The notes under the pieces were generated by a model. That model was not told the origin of the DNA and searched no databases. It saw only the letters and a list, made by a program, of their open reading frames with translations. A stretch of DNA of 64,000 nt. Source: Fibrella aquatilis (GTDB lineage: Bacteria; Bacteroidota; Bacteroidia; Cytophagales; Spirosomataceae). Each line of letters opens with the position of its first letter. Positions within the stretch are counted from its first letter, which is position 1. Positions 1-7,940 of this stretch are shown here, in pieces. The stretch covers positions 1 to 64,000 of the forward strand of contig NZ_JAFMYU010000029.1 in the NCBI RefSeq assembly GCF_017353255.1, read 5' to 3'. The translations under genes and the position numbers were made by a program.

Positions 1-28
1 CCATCTGATGCAGTTCAGTAAACTTGAT

Positions 29-89
29 TCTAGTTTCCTGTCACCCTGAGCTTGTCGAAGGGACGCGCCGCACCGGCGGACCGGTCAGC
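29..89. repeat. Partial dispersed repeat, half element at left edge
   Basis: A stretch with the words CTGTCACCCTGAGC and TCGAAGGG, followed by CGCACCGGCGGACCGG. The first part resembles the right stem of the inverted repeat at 32928-33060. The second resembles the CGGTCCGCCG module inside the repeat at 35429-35570. No left arm is visible, so this is either a half element or one cut by the window edge. The remainder of 1-134 shows no gene. Confidence 0.45.
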
Positions 90-134
90 AATACACCCTG
101 GCAAGAACTACCCACTATTTAGCAGAGACCAAGA

Positions 135-884
135 TCACCGTTTCGCTGCTGCGTGCTTTTCCAACAACCGCAACGTGTGTGTCAACGACTGGGTGTCGCC
201 CCATTCTTCATGGCCAGGGACCACTATCCTGGCCGAACCAAACTGCCGCATCACGTTTCGAATAGAGCTACCCCAGGCTTTCAGGTTGGCGTCGGCTATG
301 TTGCCCATGCCAAAGGCCGCCACGCTTTTCACAAAACAGCCGCCATGCAGAATCTGCTGGTTGGGTAACCAGACAACAATGTTATCGCTGGTGTGCCCTT
401 CGCCGGGAAAATAGCAACGGATCGGTTCCTGCCCGATGGTGAACGTGGTGTCTGACGGTAAGATGCCGTCGGGGGCTTCGTAGCCCAGTTTAACCGATTT
501 TCGGGCGGTCAATGGTGTGCTGATAACCCGTACCCCCGCTTTACGCAATTCGCCTATACCGCCCACCCGATCTTCGTGAGCGTGGGTAACAATGCAAAGC
601 CGCACAGGCTGACGCAGGCTATCGGCTATCCACCGGAGCAGTTGCCGCGTGTTGTCGGTGTTGCCATCGCTATCCCAGCCTGTATCTACCAGAACCACGC
701 CATCGTTTGTGTTGATAATCAGCCCGTTCGATGGAACGCTGGTGCCCTGATACACGCCATAGGTTGTATGAACATATACCTGGGCGCTGAGCGGCGTAAC
801 GCTGAGCGGCGGTTTTTGTGGTGCCTGCGCCTGAGCCAGACCACAGAAAAGTGAGAGGAAAAAGAACACGTTCAACACACGCAT
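135..884 (-). CDS. Subclass B1 metallo-beta-lactamase (secreted)
   Basis: Predicted periplasmic zinc enzyme that hydrolyses beta-lactam rings. I chose the ATG at 884 because it gives a clean signal peptide (MRVLNVFFFLSLFCGLAQA, cleavage near residue 20) and a 249-residue protein, the usual B1 length; a start at 941 would add an implausible lead. Zinc ligands are complete: H101-x-H103-x-D105 in THAHEDRVGG, H164 in GEGHTSDNIV, C183 in GGCFVKS and H225 in VPGHEEWGD. The GGC-VKS cysteine and the downstream GNIADAN block are typical of true B1 enzymes rather than generic MBL-fold hydrolases. It stands alone downstream of rny with no regulator or mobile element beside it, so it looks intrinsic. Substrate range cannot be read from the sequence. 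Confidence 0.88.
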   Translation of the reverse strand: MRVLNVFFFLSLFCGLAQAQAPQKPPLSVTPLSAQVYVHTTYGVYQGTSVPSNGLIINTNDGVVLVDTGWDSDGNTDNTRQLLRWIADSLRQPVRLCIVTHAHEDRVGGIGELRKAGVRVISTPLTARKSVKLGYEAPDGILPSDTTFTIGQEPIRCYFPGEGHTSDNIVVWLPNQQILHGGCFVKSVAAFGMGNIADANLKAWGSSIRNVMRQFGSARIVVPGHEEWGDTQSLTHTLRLLEKHAAAKR

Positions 885-945
885 CAGGTTGGAGGTGATA
901 CTAAAAACGGGCGTTACCCATCCACTTCCGCGAATTAGCAACGCC

Positions 946-967
946 CATTGGACATTGGACAGTAACC
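946..967. repeat. Half element: tandem heptamer arm
   Basis: Two perfect CATTGGA heptamers followed by CAGTAAC, directly after the rny stop codon region. It looks like one arm of the dispersed heptamer hairpins without a partner. A weak dyad (GGGCGTT at 909-915, AACGCCC at 940-946) lies beside it. Confidence 0.4.
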
Positions 968-974
968 TTGAAAC

Positions 975-2588
975 CTACTTGGCGTAGGCTACTGAGCGCA
1001 TTTCGCGGATGACGGTCACTTTGATTTGGCCGGGATACTGCATCTCTTTTTCGATCTTCTGAGAAATCTCATAAGAAAGCGTACCCGCCCGCTCGTCGGT
1101 GACATGGTCAGCATCCACCATCACGCGGAGTTCGCGGCCCGCCTGGATAGCGTAGCACTTTGTTACGCCCTGGAAGTTGGTGGCTAGTTCCTCCAACTCT
1201 TTTAAGCGCTTGATATAGGACTCCATCATCTCGCGGCGGGCACCGGGGCGCGAACCCGACACGGCGTCGCACACCTGCACAATGGGCGAGATCATGGTGG
1301 TCATCTCGATCTCATCGTGGTGAGCGCCGATGGCGTTGATCACTTCGGGGTTCTCCTTGTATTTTTTGGCCAGTTCCATACCCAGCAGGGCGTGGGGCAG
1401 TTCGGCTTCTTCGGGCCATACCTTGCCAATGTCGTGGAGCAGTCCGGCGCGTTTGGCCAGCTTGGCGTTGAGGCCCAGTTCGGCGGCCATAGTGGCGCAG
1501 AGCTTGGCCACCTCGCGGGAGTGCTGAAGCAGGTTTTGGCCGTAGGATGACCGGAATCGCATCCGGCCCACCATCTTGATCAGTTCGGGGTGGAGGCCGT
1601 GAATGCCCAGGTCGATAACCGTGCGTTCACCGATTTCTACGATCTCGTCTTCGATGTTCTTGCGAGTTTTGGCCACCACCTCTTCAATGCGGGCGGGGTG
1701 AATGCGGCCATCCTGCACGAGCCGGTGCAGCGATAGCCGGGCTACTTCGCGCCGCACAGGGTCGAACCCGGAAATGATGATGGCCTCCGGGGTATCGTCA
1801 ACGATGATTTCCACACCCGTGGCCGCTTCCAGGGCGCGAATGTTGCGCCCCTCGCGACCAATGACTTTACCCTTAATATCGTCAGATTCGATGTTAAAAA
1901 TCGAGACGCAGTTTTCAATGGCGTGTTCGGTGGCGGTGCGCTGAATGGTGTCGATAACTACCTTCTTAGCCTCTTTGGTGGCGGTCAGTTTGGCTTCCTC
2001 CACAATGTTTTTCACATAGGCTGAGGCGCGGGTCTCGGCTTCGGCTTTCAGGGTGTCGATGAGCTGCTCACGGGCCTGATCGGCAGAGAGACCGGCAATT
2101 TTTTCAAGCTGCGACACCTGTTCGGCCAGCATTTTGTCGGCTTCGGCCTGACGGTGGTCTACGTCTTCGCGACGGCGGTTGAGGGCGTCGGTTTGCTGGG
2201 CAAGGGCGTTTTTCTGGCTGTTGATGTCGTTTTTCAACTGGTTCAGTTCCCCTTCGCGAATACGCTGCTGATCGGCCTGCTGGGTTAGTTGCTGTTCACG
2301 CTGCTTGAGTTTGGCTTCGTTTTGCTGGAGCAAAATACGCTTCTGATTGCTCTGATCTTCAAACTCGGCTTTCAACTTCAGGTATTTCTCCTTGGCTTCC
2401 AGAATGCGATCTTTCTTGAGGTTTTCGGCCTGTAGTTCGGCGTTGCGCACAATGTCGGCGGCTTTTTCTTCAGCCTCCTGTTGTTTGCCGGCAACCGTAT
2501 TTTGGAGCATTTTTCGTCCAAAAAACGCACCAATGCCCAGACCGAGCAGGCCGGTCAGGAGCATTAGTAGTATACTGGTAGTGGTCAT
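975..2588 (-). CDS. rny: Ribonuclease Y
   Basis: Membrane-anchored endoribonuclease that starts mRNA decay. The 537-residue protein has the full RNase Y layout: one N-terminal membrane helix (residues 5-24, glycine rich), a long charged coiled coil (about 30-220), a KH RNA-binding domain around 240-300 with the GREGRNIR loop, and an HD metal-hydrolase domain with the catalytic pair in LLHDIGK (H385, D386). Length and domain order match the family. It is the last gene of a minus-strand cluster with zapA and pheT, an order I associate with Bacteroidota. The gap to zapA is about 100 bases and I see no perfect -7 box there, so read-through from the pheT promoter is possible. Confidence 0.96.
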   Translation of the reverse strand: MTTTSILLMLLTGLLGLGIGAFFGRKMLQNTVAGKQQEAEEKAADIVRNAELQAENLKKDRILEAKEKYLKLKAEFEDQSNQKRILLQQNEAKLKQREQQLTQQADQQRIREGELNQLKNDINSQKNALAQQTDALNRRREDVDHRQAEADKMLAEQVSQLEKIAGLSADQAREQLIDTLKAEAETRASAYVKNIVEEAKLTATKEAKKVVIDTIQRTATEHAIENCVSIFNIESDDIKGKVIGREGRNIRALEAATGVEIIVDDTPEAIIISGFDPVRREVARLSLHRLVQDGRIHPARIEEVVAKTRKNIEDEIVEIGERTVIDLGIHGLHPELIKMVGRMRFRSSYGQNLLQHSREVAKLCATMAAELGLNAKLAKRAGLLHDIGKVWPEEAELPHALLGMELAKKYKENPEVINAIGAHHDEIEMTTMISPIVQVCDAVSGSRPGARREMMESYIKRLKELEELATNFQGVTKCYAIQAGRELRVMVDADHVTDERAGTLSYEISQKIEKEMQYPGQIKVTVIREMRSVAYAK

Positions 2589-2692
2589 TAATGTGTATCG
2601 TTTGAGTTAAACATAGTCACCTATGCACCCTCTTGCCAACACGCATTGCCCTACAGTAAAGCCGGATAGCGGGCCATTGGTCATCTAGATGG

Positions 2693-2980
2693 CTACGCCG
2701 AAGGCGACGCAGCAATCTGGTCTATCTGGGACACTTTGTCATAAATCCTTTTTTGCACCCGTCGGGCCTGATCTTCAGTTTTCAGGCTCGCCACTAAACA
2801 ATCCAGTGCTACCAGCGCCAGAATGTCCTGTGTGTCGCGCACGCCCCGGCTCCGGTGCACGTCGATGCGGTCGCGAATCATCTTCACAGCATCGCGCAGG
2901 AAGGTTTCCTCTTCCGGCAGCGATTTGAAGGTGTAGTCGCGGTCAGCAATTTTGACGTGTATGGAAAGCCGGTCGTCCAT
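2693..2980 (-). CDS. zapA: Cell division protein ZapA
   Basis: Small cytoplasmic FtsZ-associated protein that bundles FtsZ filaments. The 95-residue sequence has the ZapA pattern: an N-terminal beta segment (SIHVKIADRDYTFKS), the E-E-x-x-x-R-D-A region, then a long C-terminal helix (about 40-85) for dimer and tetramer formation. It sits 33 bases downstream of a coiled-coil gene in the same direction, consistent with an operon from pheT. Family membership rests on the whole-length pattern, since ZapA has no catalytic residues. Confidence 0.9.
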   Translation of the reverse strand: MDDRLSIHVKIADRDYTFKSLPEEETFLRDAVKMIRDRIDVHRSRGVRDTQDILALVALDCLVASLKTEDQARRVQKRIYDKVSQIDQIAASPSA

Positions 2981-3013
2981 ATGGTACGCTTACTTCGTAT
3001 GATCGTGTGGGTA

Positions 3014-3349
3014 TTATGACAAACTACTCAGGTGAGTAATGCAACGGTCTAGGTCGCGGATGTACTCATCGAGTTGATGCTTTACTGCTTCACGGGCAAC
3101 CGCGTCTGGGAGGCTGCTACTTACAAGATTAACAAATTCTTTTGATTTAGGCACCACAACCATGGCCTCGCCGCCTTTTTTAGGTTGTTTCAACTGTCGC
3201 TCCTGTTCACGATTTAGCTCCTGCAACCGCGCCACGTCGCCCTCCAACTGCCGGATACGCTGCTGCTGCTCGTCGGCCAGTGTCGACAAGTCGTAGACCT
3301 TGTGTTCAAGGTGGTCCAGTAAGACGAAAATCTGCGATTCGGAGGCCAT
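3014..3349 (-). CDS. Coiled-coil protein between pheT and zapA
   Basis: A 111-residue soluble protein with no named family that I can assign with certainty. Residues 5-55 are a strongly predicted coiled coil (leucines at heptad spacing, many Q, E and R), followed by a short basic linker (QPKKGG) and a C-terminal helical part (about 75-111). Position next to zapA suggests a partner in cell division, perhaps doing the job of ZapB, but this is inference from context only. The start at 3349 leaves a short gap to a hairpin repeat (3359-3424) that separates it from pheT. Confidence 0.75.
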   Translation of the reverse strand: MASESQIFVLLDHLEHKVYDLSTLADEQQQRIRQLEGDVARLQELNREQERQLKQPKKGGEAMVVVPKSKEFVNLVSSSLPDAVAREAVKHQLDEYIRDLDRCITHLSSLS

Positions 3350-3358
3350 TTTAAAGGA

Positions 3359-3424
3359 AGTTTAGAGTTTTCAGTTTAGAGTTGGCTAACCGGTCCGCCA
3401 ACTCTAAACTGAAAACTCTAAACT
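3359..3424. repeat. Inverted repeat with heptamer arms (AGTTxxx type)
   Basis: Two 27-base perfectly complementary arms (3359-3385 and 3398-3424) around a 12-base loop containing CGGTCCG. The left arm divides into heptamers AGTTTAG, AGTTTTC, AGTTTAG, AGTTGGC. The right arm runs into the pheT stop codon. It lies between two co-directional genes. Confidence 0.9.
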
Positions 3425-5877
3425 TATTTTCTTATCGTCGCCCCCAGGTCGCGTTCGAAGGCGGTGATGAGGCGTTGCATGGTTTTGTCAATTACGGTGT
3501 CGGTGAGGGTTTGGGTGGGGTCCTGCAAGGTGAAGCTCACGGCATAGGCTTTCTTGTCGGTGCCCAACTGTGGCCCTTCAAACACGTCAAAAACAGTTAA
3601 GCGTTGTAACAATTTCCGTTCCGTTTGTTTAGCCAGCCTGTCAATCTGCTCAAACGTGACCGACTTGTCAATCACCAGCGACAGGTCGCGGCGTACGTCG
3701 GGGAAACGGGGTACTTCGGTGTAGGCGAGCGCGGCGCGGTACTGTTTCAGCAAGGCTTTCCAGTCGAAGTCGGCGTAATAAACGGGCTGTTTTGTATCGG
3801 CTAACTTAGCCAATTTCGGTTGTACTAACCCAAAAGTAACAATCGGTTTTTGATTAAGCGTATACGTCAGGCCGTATTGAAACACGGTGCTGTCGGCGGG
3901 TTGCTGACCCGTAGGCTGCACCCGTAACACAGAGAGTATCTGCTTTACGATGGCTGTAAGATCGTGAAATCCAATAGATTGCGCCTTGTGCTGCCAGGTT
4001 TCGGCGGTCTGGTCGCCTACCAGCGCGAGGGCCAAACGGGGGTTTTCAACGTACTTGCCAGCCTTGCCTTCAGTGGCAGGTTGGTGGCCGTAGGTGGTGC
4101 CAAATTCAAACAGCTTCAGGTCGCGCTGCCGACGGTTGAGGTTGTACACCAGCGCATCGAGCACCGAGAACAGCAGTGATTGCCGCATCACGGATAGCTC
4201 CTCGCTCAGCGGATTCAGCAGCCGCACGTCGGCCAGCGGTAGCGAAGGCCGCAGGGCGTCGTGGTAGGCGGGGCGGGTCATCGAAAGCGACATGGTTTCG
4301 ACAAACCCGTTGGCGGCCAGCAATTGCCCCACGCGGGCCTGCAACTGATTGGCGTCTACCACCGGGAAGTCCGACAGGGTATCGGCGGCGAGGTGGTCTG
4401 ACAGGGGCACGTTGTCCAGGCCGTAGATGCGCAGAATCTCCTCCACCACGTCGGCTTCGCGCGTTACGTCCACGCGGTAGGGGGGCACCAGGGCCGTAAA
4501 GCCGTTTTCGGTCAGGTCGACGGTCTGAATATCCAGCGCGTGGAGAATCTCGTGCACTCGTTCGTAGTCGATTTTGATGCCGATGAGTCGGTCAATGTTT
4601 TTGTACGACACCGCCACCCGAAAGTCCTGGATGGGGTTGGGATACAGATCTACGATATCGGACGAAACATGGCCCCCGGCCACTTCCTGAATCAGCAGAG
4701 CGGCATATTTCAGGGCAAAAGGAGGCATGTTGGGGTCGGTGCCGCGCTCGTAACGGAACGAGGCATCTGTTTTCAGGCCGTGGTGCTGCGCCGTTTTCCG
4801 AATAGAGGCAGGCGAGAAGTAGGCGCATTCCAGAAAAATCCGCGTGGTCTTCTCCGACACGCCCGACGTTTTTCCGCCGAACACGCCGCCAATGCACATG
4901 CCTTCGGTACCGTCGCCGTTGCAGATCATGAGGTCGGTGGCGGTGAGCTTGCGCTCCGTGCCGTCGAGGGTGACGAAGGGCGTTCCGGCAGGCAGCGTTT
5001 TCACCACCACAGCCCCCGACGTGATGGCGTCGGCGTCGAAGGCGTGCATGGGTTGACCCAGTCCGTGAAGCACGTAGTTGGTCACATCGACCACGTTGTT
5101 GATGGGCGTAAGGCCAATGCTGAGCAGCCGTTTTTTCAGCCAGTCGGGTGATTCTTTTACGGTTAAATCGTTGATAGTCAATCCTGTATAACGTGGGCAA
5201 GCCTCGGTGTCTTCCACCCGCACGTCGAGTGTGAAATCGGTTGAATGCACCTGAAATGCCTCGGCCGATGGCCACTTGACGGGTTTGCCCAACACGGCGC
5301 GGAGGTCGCGGGCCACGCCCAGGTGCGAGGCTGCATCGGCGCGGTTGGGCGTGAGGCCAATCTCGATCCGGTGGTCAGCTTCGAGCTGAAAATAACGCGC
5401 GGCGGGGGTGCCGTTTGGTACATCAGTAGTGAGCACCATAATACCCGCGTGCGACTGCCCCAGACCGATTTCGTCTTCGGCGCAGATCATGCCTTCGGAA
5501 GCCGCACCACGAATTTTTGCCTTTTTGATCTGCAACGGTTCGGCAGGCGTCCCTGCGCCGTTGGTAGGGTAGAGGGTAGCCCCCACGGTAGCCACCACCA
5601 CGCGCTGCCCGGCGGCTACGTTGGGTGCTCCACACACAATGTTCAGGGGTTGTTCGCCCCCCACGTCAACAGTGGTAATGCTTAGTTTGTCGGCGTCGGG
5701 GTGGCGCTGGCAGGTCAGTACGGTGCCAATAACCACGCCCGCCAGTCCGCCCGGCACAGCCTCTACAGTTTCGATGCTGTCTACTTCAAGGCCGGTGCTG
5801 GTAAGGATATGGTCTAGCTCGGCAGGCGACTGCTCAAGGTCAATAAATTGGGTAAGCCACTTATAGGAAATGTTCAT
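3424..5877 (-). CDS. pheT: Phenylalanine-tRNA ligase beta subunit
   Basis: Large subunit of the alpha2-beta2 phenylalanyl-tRNA synthetase, which charges tRNA-Phe in the cytoplasm. The 817 residues cover the full bacterial beta chain: MNISYKWL start, EMAP-II-like tRNA-binding domain (about 40-155, with GVVIGTVL and HPDADKL), the B3/B4 editing region (about 215-370), B5, the catalytic-like core (about 480-690) and a C-terminal ferredoxin-fold anticodon-binding domain (about 725-817, PRFPDVRRDLSLV). The alpha subunit pheS is not in the window. A perfect -7 box is 18 bases upstream. The stop codon overlaps the arm of the 3359-3424 hairpin. Confidence 0.97.
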   Translation of the reverse strand: MNISYKWLTQFIDLEQSPAELDHILTSTGLEVDSIETVEAVPGGLAGVVIGTVLTCQRHPDADKLSITTVDVGGEQPLNIVCGAPNVAAGQRVVVATVGATLYPTNGAGTPAEPLQIKKAKIRGAASEGMICAEDEIGLGQSHAGIMVLTTDVPNGTPAARYFQLEADHRIEIGLTPNRADAASHLGVARDLRAVLGKPVKWPSAEAFQVHSTDFTLDVRVEDTEACPRYTGLTINDLTVKESPDWLKKRLLSIGLTPINNVVDVTNYVLHGLGQPMHAFDADAITSGAVVVKTLPAGTPFVTLDGTERKLTATDLMICNGDGTEGMCIGGVFGGKTSGVSEKTTRIFLECAYFSPASIRKTAQHHGLKTDASFRYERGTDPNMPPFALKYAALLIQEVAGGHVSSDIVDLYPNPIQDFRVAVSYKNIDRLIGIKIDYERVHEILHALDIQTVDLTENGFTALVPPYRVDVTREADVVEEILRIYGLDNVPLSDHLAADTLSDFPVVDANQLQARVGQLLAANGFVETMSLSMTRPAYHDALRPSLPLADVRLLNPLSEELSVMRQSLLFSVLDALVYNLNRRQRDLKLFEFGTTYGHQPATEGKAGKYVENPRLALALVGDQTAETWQHKAQSIGFHDLTAIVKQILSVLRVQPTGQQPADSTVFQYGLTYTLNQKPIVTFGLVQPKLAKLADTKQPVYYADFDWKALLKQYRAALAYTEVPRFPDVRRDLSLVIDKSVTFEQIDRLAKQTERKLLQRLTVFDVFEGPQLGTDKKAYAVSFTLQDPTQTLTDTVIDKTMQRLITAFERDLGATIRK

Positions 5878-5894
5878 GTGTCAGCTTTAATGTA

Positions 5895-5902
5895 CAAAAA
5901 TA
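5895..5902 (-). promoter_or_regulatory. Candidate -7 box for pheT
   Basis: Minus-strand TATTTTTG, a perfect fit to the Bacteroidota -7 consensus TAnnTTTG, 18 bases before the pheT ATG. Transcription would start about 10 bases before the ATG, and would not include the adjacent hairpin at 5902-6001. Confidence 0.55.
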
Positions 5903-6001
5903 GTGAAAGAGCGAATGGCGAAAGAGTGAAAGAGTGGCTGTCGCAAGATCAAACCCTTGCGACAGCCACTCTTTCACTCTTTCGCCATTCGCTCTTTCAC
6001 T
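5902..6001. repeat. Inverted repeat, GTGAAAGAG family (8-nt words)
   Basis: Perfect 46-base arms (5902-5947, 5956-6001) around an 8-base loop. Arms are made of degenerate GTGAAAGA-type words of 7 to 8 bases, then a GC core (GGCTGTCGCAAG / CTTGCGACAGCC). The right arm contains the stop codon of the DUF1684 gene; the left end touches the pheT -7 box. The same arm words recur at 46275-46372 and 60164-60265. Confidence 0.95.
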
Positions 6002-6626
6002 CCTTCGCCACATACCGTTCTCCCGCTTTCACGGCCACGTCGAGTTTGTTTTCGGGTGGAGGGAGGGGGCAGGCGTAGGTGGGGTTGTAGGCGCAGTAGG
6101 GATTGTAGGCGGCGTTGAAATCGAGGATCACGGTATTGTTGCTGACCGCTTCGGGAGCGATCTCCAGGTAACGGCCCCCGCCATACGATTCATGGCCCGA
6201 CGTGGCATCCTGAAACAGCACCGTTAGCGTTTTCTGGTAGGTGAGTAATAACAGGCGACATGATTTTCCGGCCAAGGTGAAGGTGGCATGACCATATTTC
6301 TCGTACACCTCTTCCGACCCGTCGGTCATGGTAATGACTAGTTTCTCCCGGTTGCCTTCTGGAAACGGCTCTAGTTTGGCCTGGACCCGGAACGAGAGGT
6401 CTGGGGCGAAATAGGTCAGACCCTTGAACGTGGTTTTGTTGGTAATGGGCGAATCGGCGCTGTTGCGCATGAACTCATCTTTTTTCTGGCGGGCGGCGGC
6501 TAGTTCGGTCTGATAGGCGGCAGGGTCAACGGCGGCGGTTGAAGGCTGGCTGGGCAACAGCAGCAACCAGCCAACGCCAATGCCGACAACGGCCAGAATA
6601 AGCCAGAGAATGGGGTGTTTGCGCAT
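5997..6626 (-). CDS. DUF1684 family protein, membrane-anchored or secreted
   Basis: A 209-residue protein of the DUF1684 family, biochemical role unknown. The hallmark C-terminal block is clear: LDFNAAYNPYCAYNPTYACP followed by PPPENKLDVAVKAGER. Residues 5-26 form one hydrophobic segment, a signal anchor or uncleaved signal peptide, so the domain likely faces the periplasm. I chose the ATG at 6626 (MRKHPILW); an ATG at 6674 would run into the divergent promoter region. It is divergent from the aminotransferase gene at 6710. The last codon and stop lie inside a long hairpin repeat. Confidence 0.88.
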   Translation of the reverse strand: MRKHPILWLILAVVGIGVGWLLLLPSQPSTAAVDPAAYQTELAAARQKKDEFMRNSADSPITNKTTFKGLTYFAPDLSFRVQAKLEPFPEGNREKLVITMTDGSEEVYEKYGHATFTLAGKSCRLLLLTYQKTLTVLFQDATSGHESYGGGRYLEIAPEAVSNNTVILDFNAAYNPYCAYNPTYACPLPPPENKLDVAVKAGERYVAKE

Positions 6627-6709
6627 GGGGAGAGGGAGGCAGTAGCAATGTGTCCGTAAAATTACGACGCTCACCGTTGCGCCGGTATGTATCTTGCCGC
6701 ACTTTCACT

Positions 6710-7801
6710 ATGATCCCCTTTCTCGACCTTTCACGGCTCAATGCCCCGCATATGGCCCGAATCGAAGCCGCCATGCTGGCGGTGGCGCGGTCGGGCTGGT
6801 ATGTGCTGGGGCCGGCTGTGCGGGATTTCGAAACTGCCTTTGCTGCTTACGTGGGGGTGAAGCATTGCATTGGCGTGGCCAACGGGCTGGAGGCGTTGAC
6901 CCTGACGCTCAGGGCCTGGAACCTGCCACCCGGTAGCGAGGTCATCACGCAGGCCAACGCCTACGTGGCCTCGGTGCTGGCCATTACGCAGGCAGGGCTA
7001 GTACCCATGCTGGTTGACCCCGACCCGACTACTTATCTGCTCACCGCCGACCGCGTGGCCGAGGCCATTACCCCACGCACCCGCGTTATTTTGCCAGTGC
7101 ACCTCTACGGGCGCTGTACGCCCATGGCCCCCCTGCGGGCGTTGGCTAAACAGCACAACCTGCTCCTACTGGAAGATGCCGCTCAGGCCCACGGCGCTAC
7201 CCAGCAAGGCCAACGGGCAGGTAGCCTGGGCCACGCCGCCGGGTTTAGCTTCTACCCAACGAAAAATTTGGGTGCCCTGGGCGATGCCGGGGCTATTACA
7301 ACCAACGATGACGAATTAGCTGCCCAGTTGAGGCAATGGCGCAACTACGGGTCGAGCCAGAAATATATAAACGAAGTGCCCGGCCACAACAGCCGACTGG
7401 ATGAACTACAGGCCGCCGTATTGCAGGCAAAACTGCCGTTTCTGGATGCTGAAAATAACCGTCGTCGTGCTATAGCGAAGCGTTATTTAGCTGATATTCA
7501 ACTGGCTAATCTGCTGCTGCCGCCCGGTGATACCCCAGACAACGACGCCTGGCACCTGTTTGTGGTGCGCCACCCCCGCCGCGACGAGTTTAGAGCTTAT
7601 CTGCAGCGGCAGGGAGTGGCTACGGAAGTGCATTACCCTGTGCCACCCTATCGCCAGCCCGCCTACGCCGCCACCTGGCCTGCACCCTGTTTTCCCGTGT
7701 CTGATGCCCTGCACGCAGAGGTCGTTAGCCTTCCAATAAATCCGTATTTGACCGATGACGAAATTTCCGTCATAATCTCTGTAGTCAATAATTTTCGCTG
7801 A
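6710..7801 (+). CDS. DegT/DnrJ/EryC1/StrS sugar aminotransferase
   Basis: PLP-dependent aminotransferase that adds an amino group to a keto group on a nucleotide-linked sugar, for polysaccharide or glycan building blocks. The 363 residues start at MIPFLDLSRLN; a longer frame from 6650 adds an unlikely lead. Visible motifs: EVITQANAYVAS near residue 80, LLEDAAQAHGA (Asp contacting the PLP ring) near 160, and FSFYPTKNLGALGDAGAI with the Schiff-base lysine near 185. The pattern is close to dTDP-3-keto-6-deoxyhexose transaminases such as FdtB and QdtB, but the exact sugar is not decided by the sequence. No other sugar-nucleotide genes are beside it. Confidence 0.92.
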   Translation: MIPFLDLSRLNAPHMARIEAAMLAVARSGWYVLGPAVRDFETAFAAYVGVKHCIGVANGLEALTLTLRAWNLPPGSEVITQANAYVASVLAITQAGLVPMLVDPDPTTYLLTADRVAEAITPRTRVILPVHLYGRCTPMAPLRALAKQHNLLLLEDAAQAHGATQQGQRAGSLGHAAGFSFYPTKNLGALGDAGAITTNDDELAAQLRQWRNYGSSQKYINEVPGHNSRLDELQAAVLQAKLPFLDAENNRRRAIAKRYLADIQLANLLLPPGDTPDNDAWHLFVVRHPRRDEFRAYLQRQGVATEVHYPVPPYRQPAYAATWPAPCFPVSDALHAEVVSLPINPYLTDDEISVIISVVNNFR

Positions 7802-7940
7802 TACAGTAATCTTAGGTGCAGCACAGCCTCTATACTATATAGCCTGCACCCACCGCTTGCATCAACGGTGCTACTTTTTTCAACGTATTTATCGGAAACA
7901 CGGTATTTAATCGCTAGTTATACTAGAATTTTGCAGTACT

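Noticed and set aside
2981-3013. 6S RNA next to zapA, as in enterobacteria
   Set aside because: The gap is only 33 bases, too small for 6S RNA.
7816-7853. Terminator after the aminotransferase gene
   Set aside because: GGTGCAG / CTGCACC can pair but the loop is over 20 bases and no T run follows.
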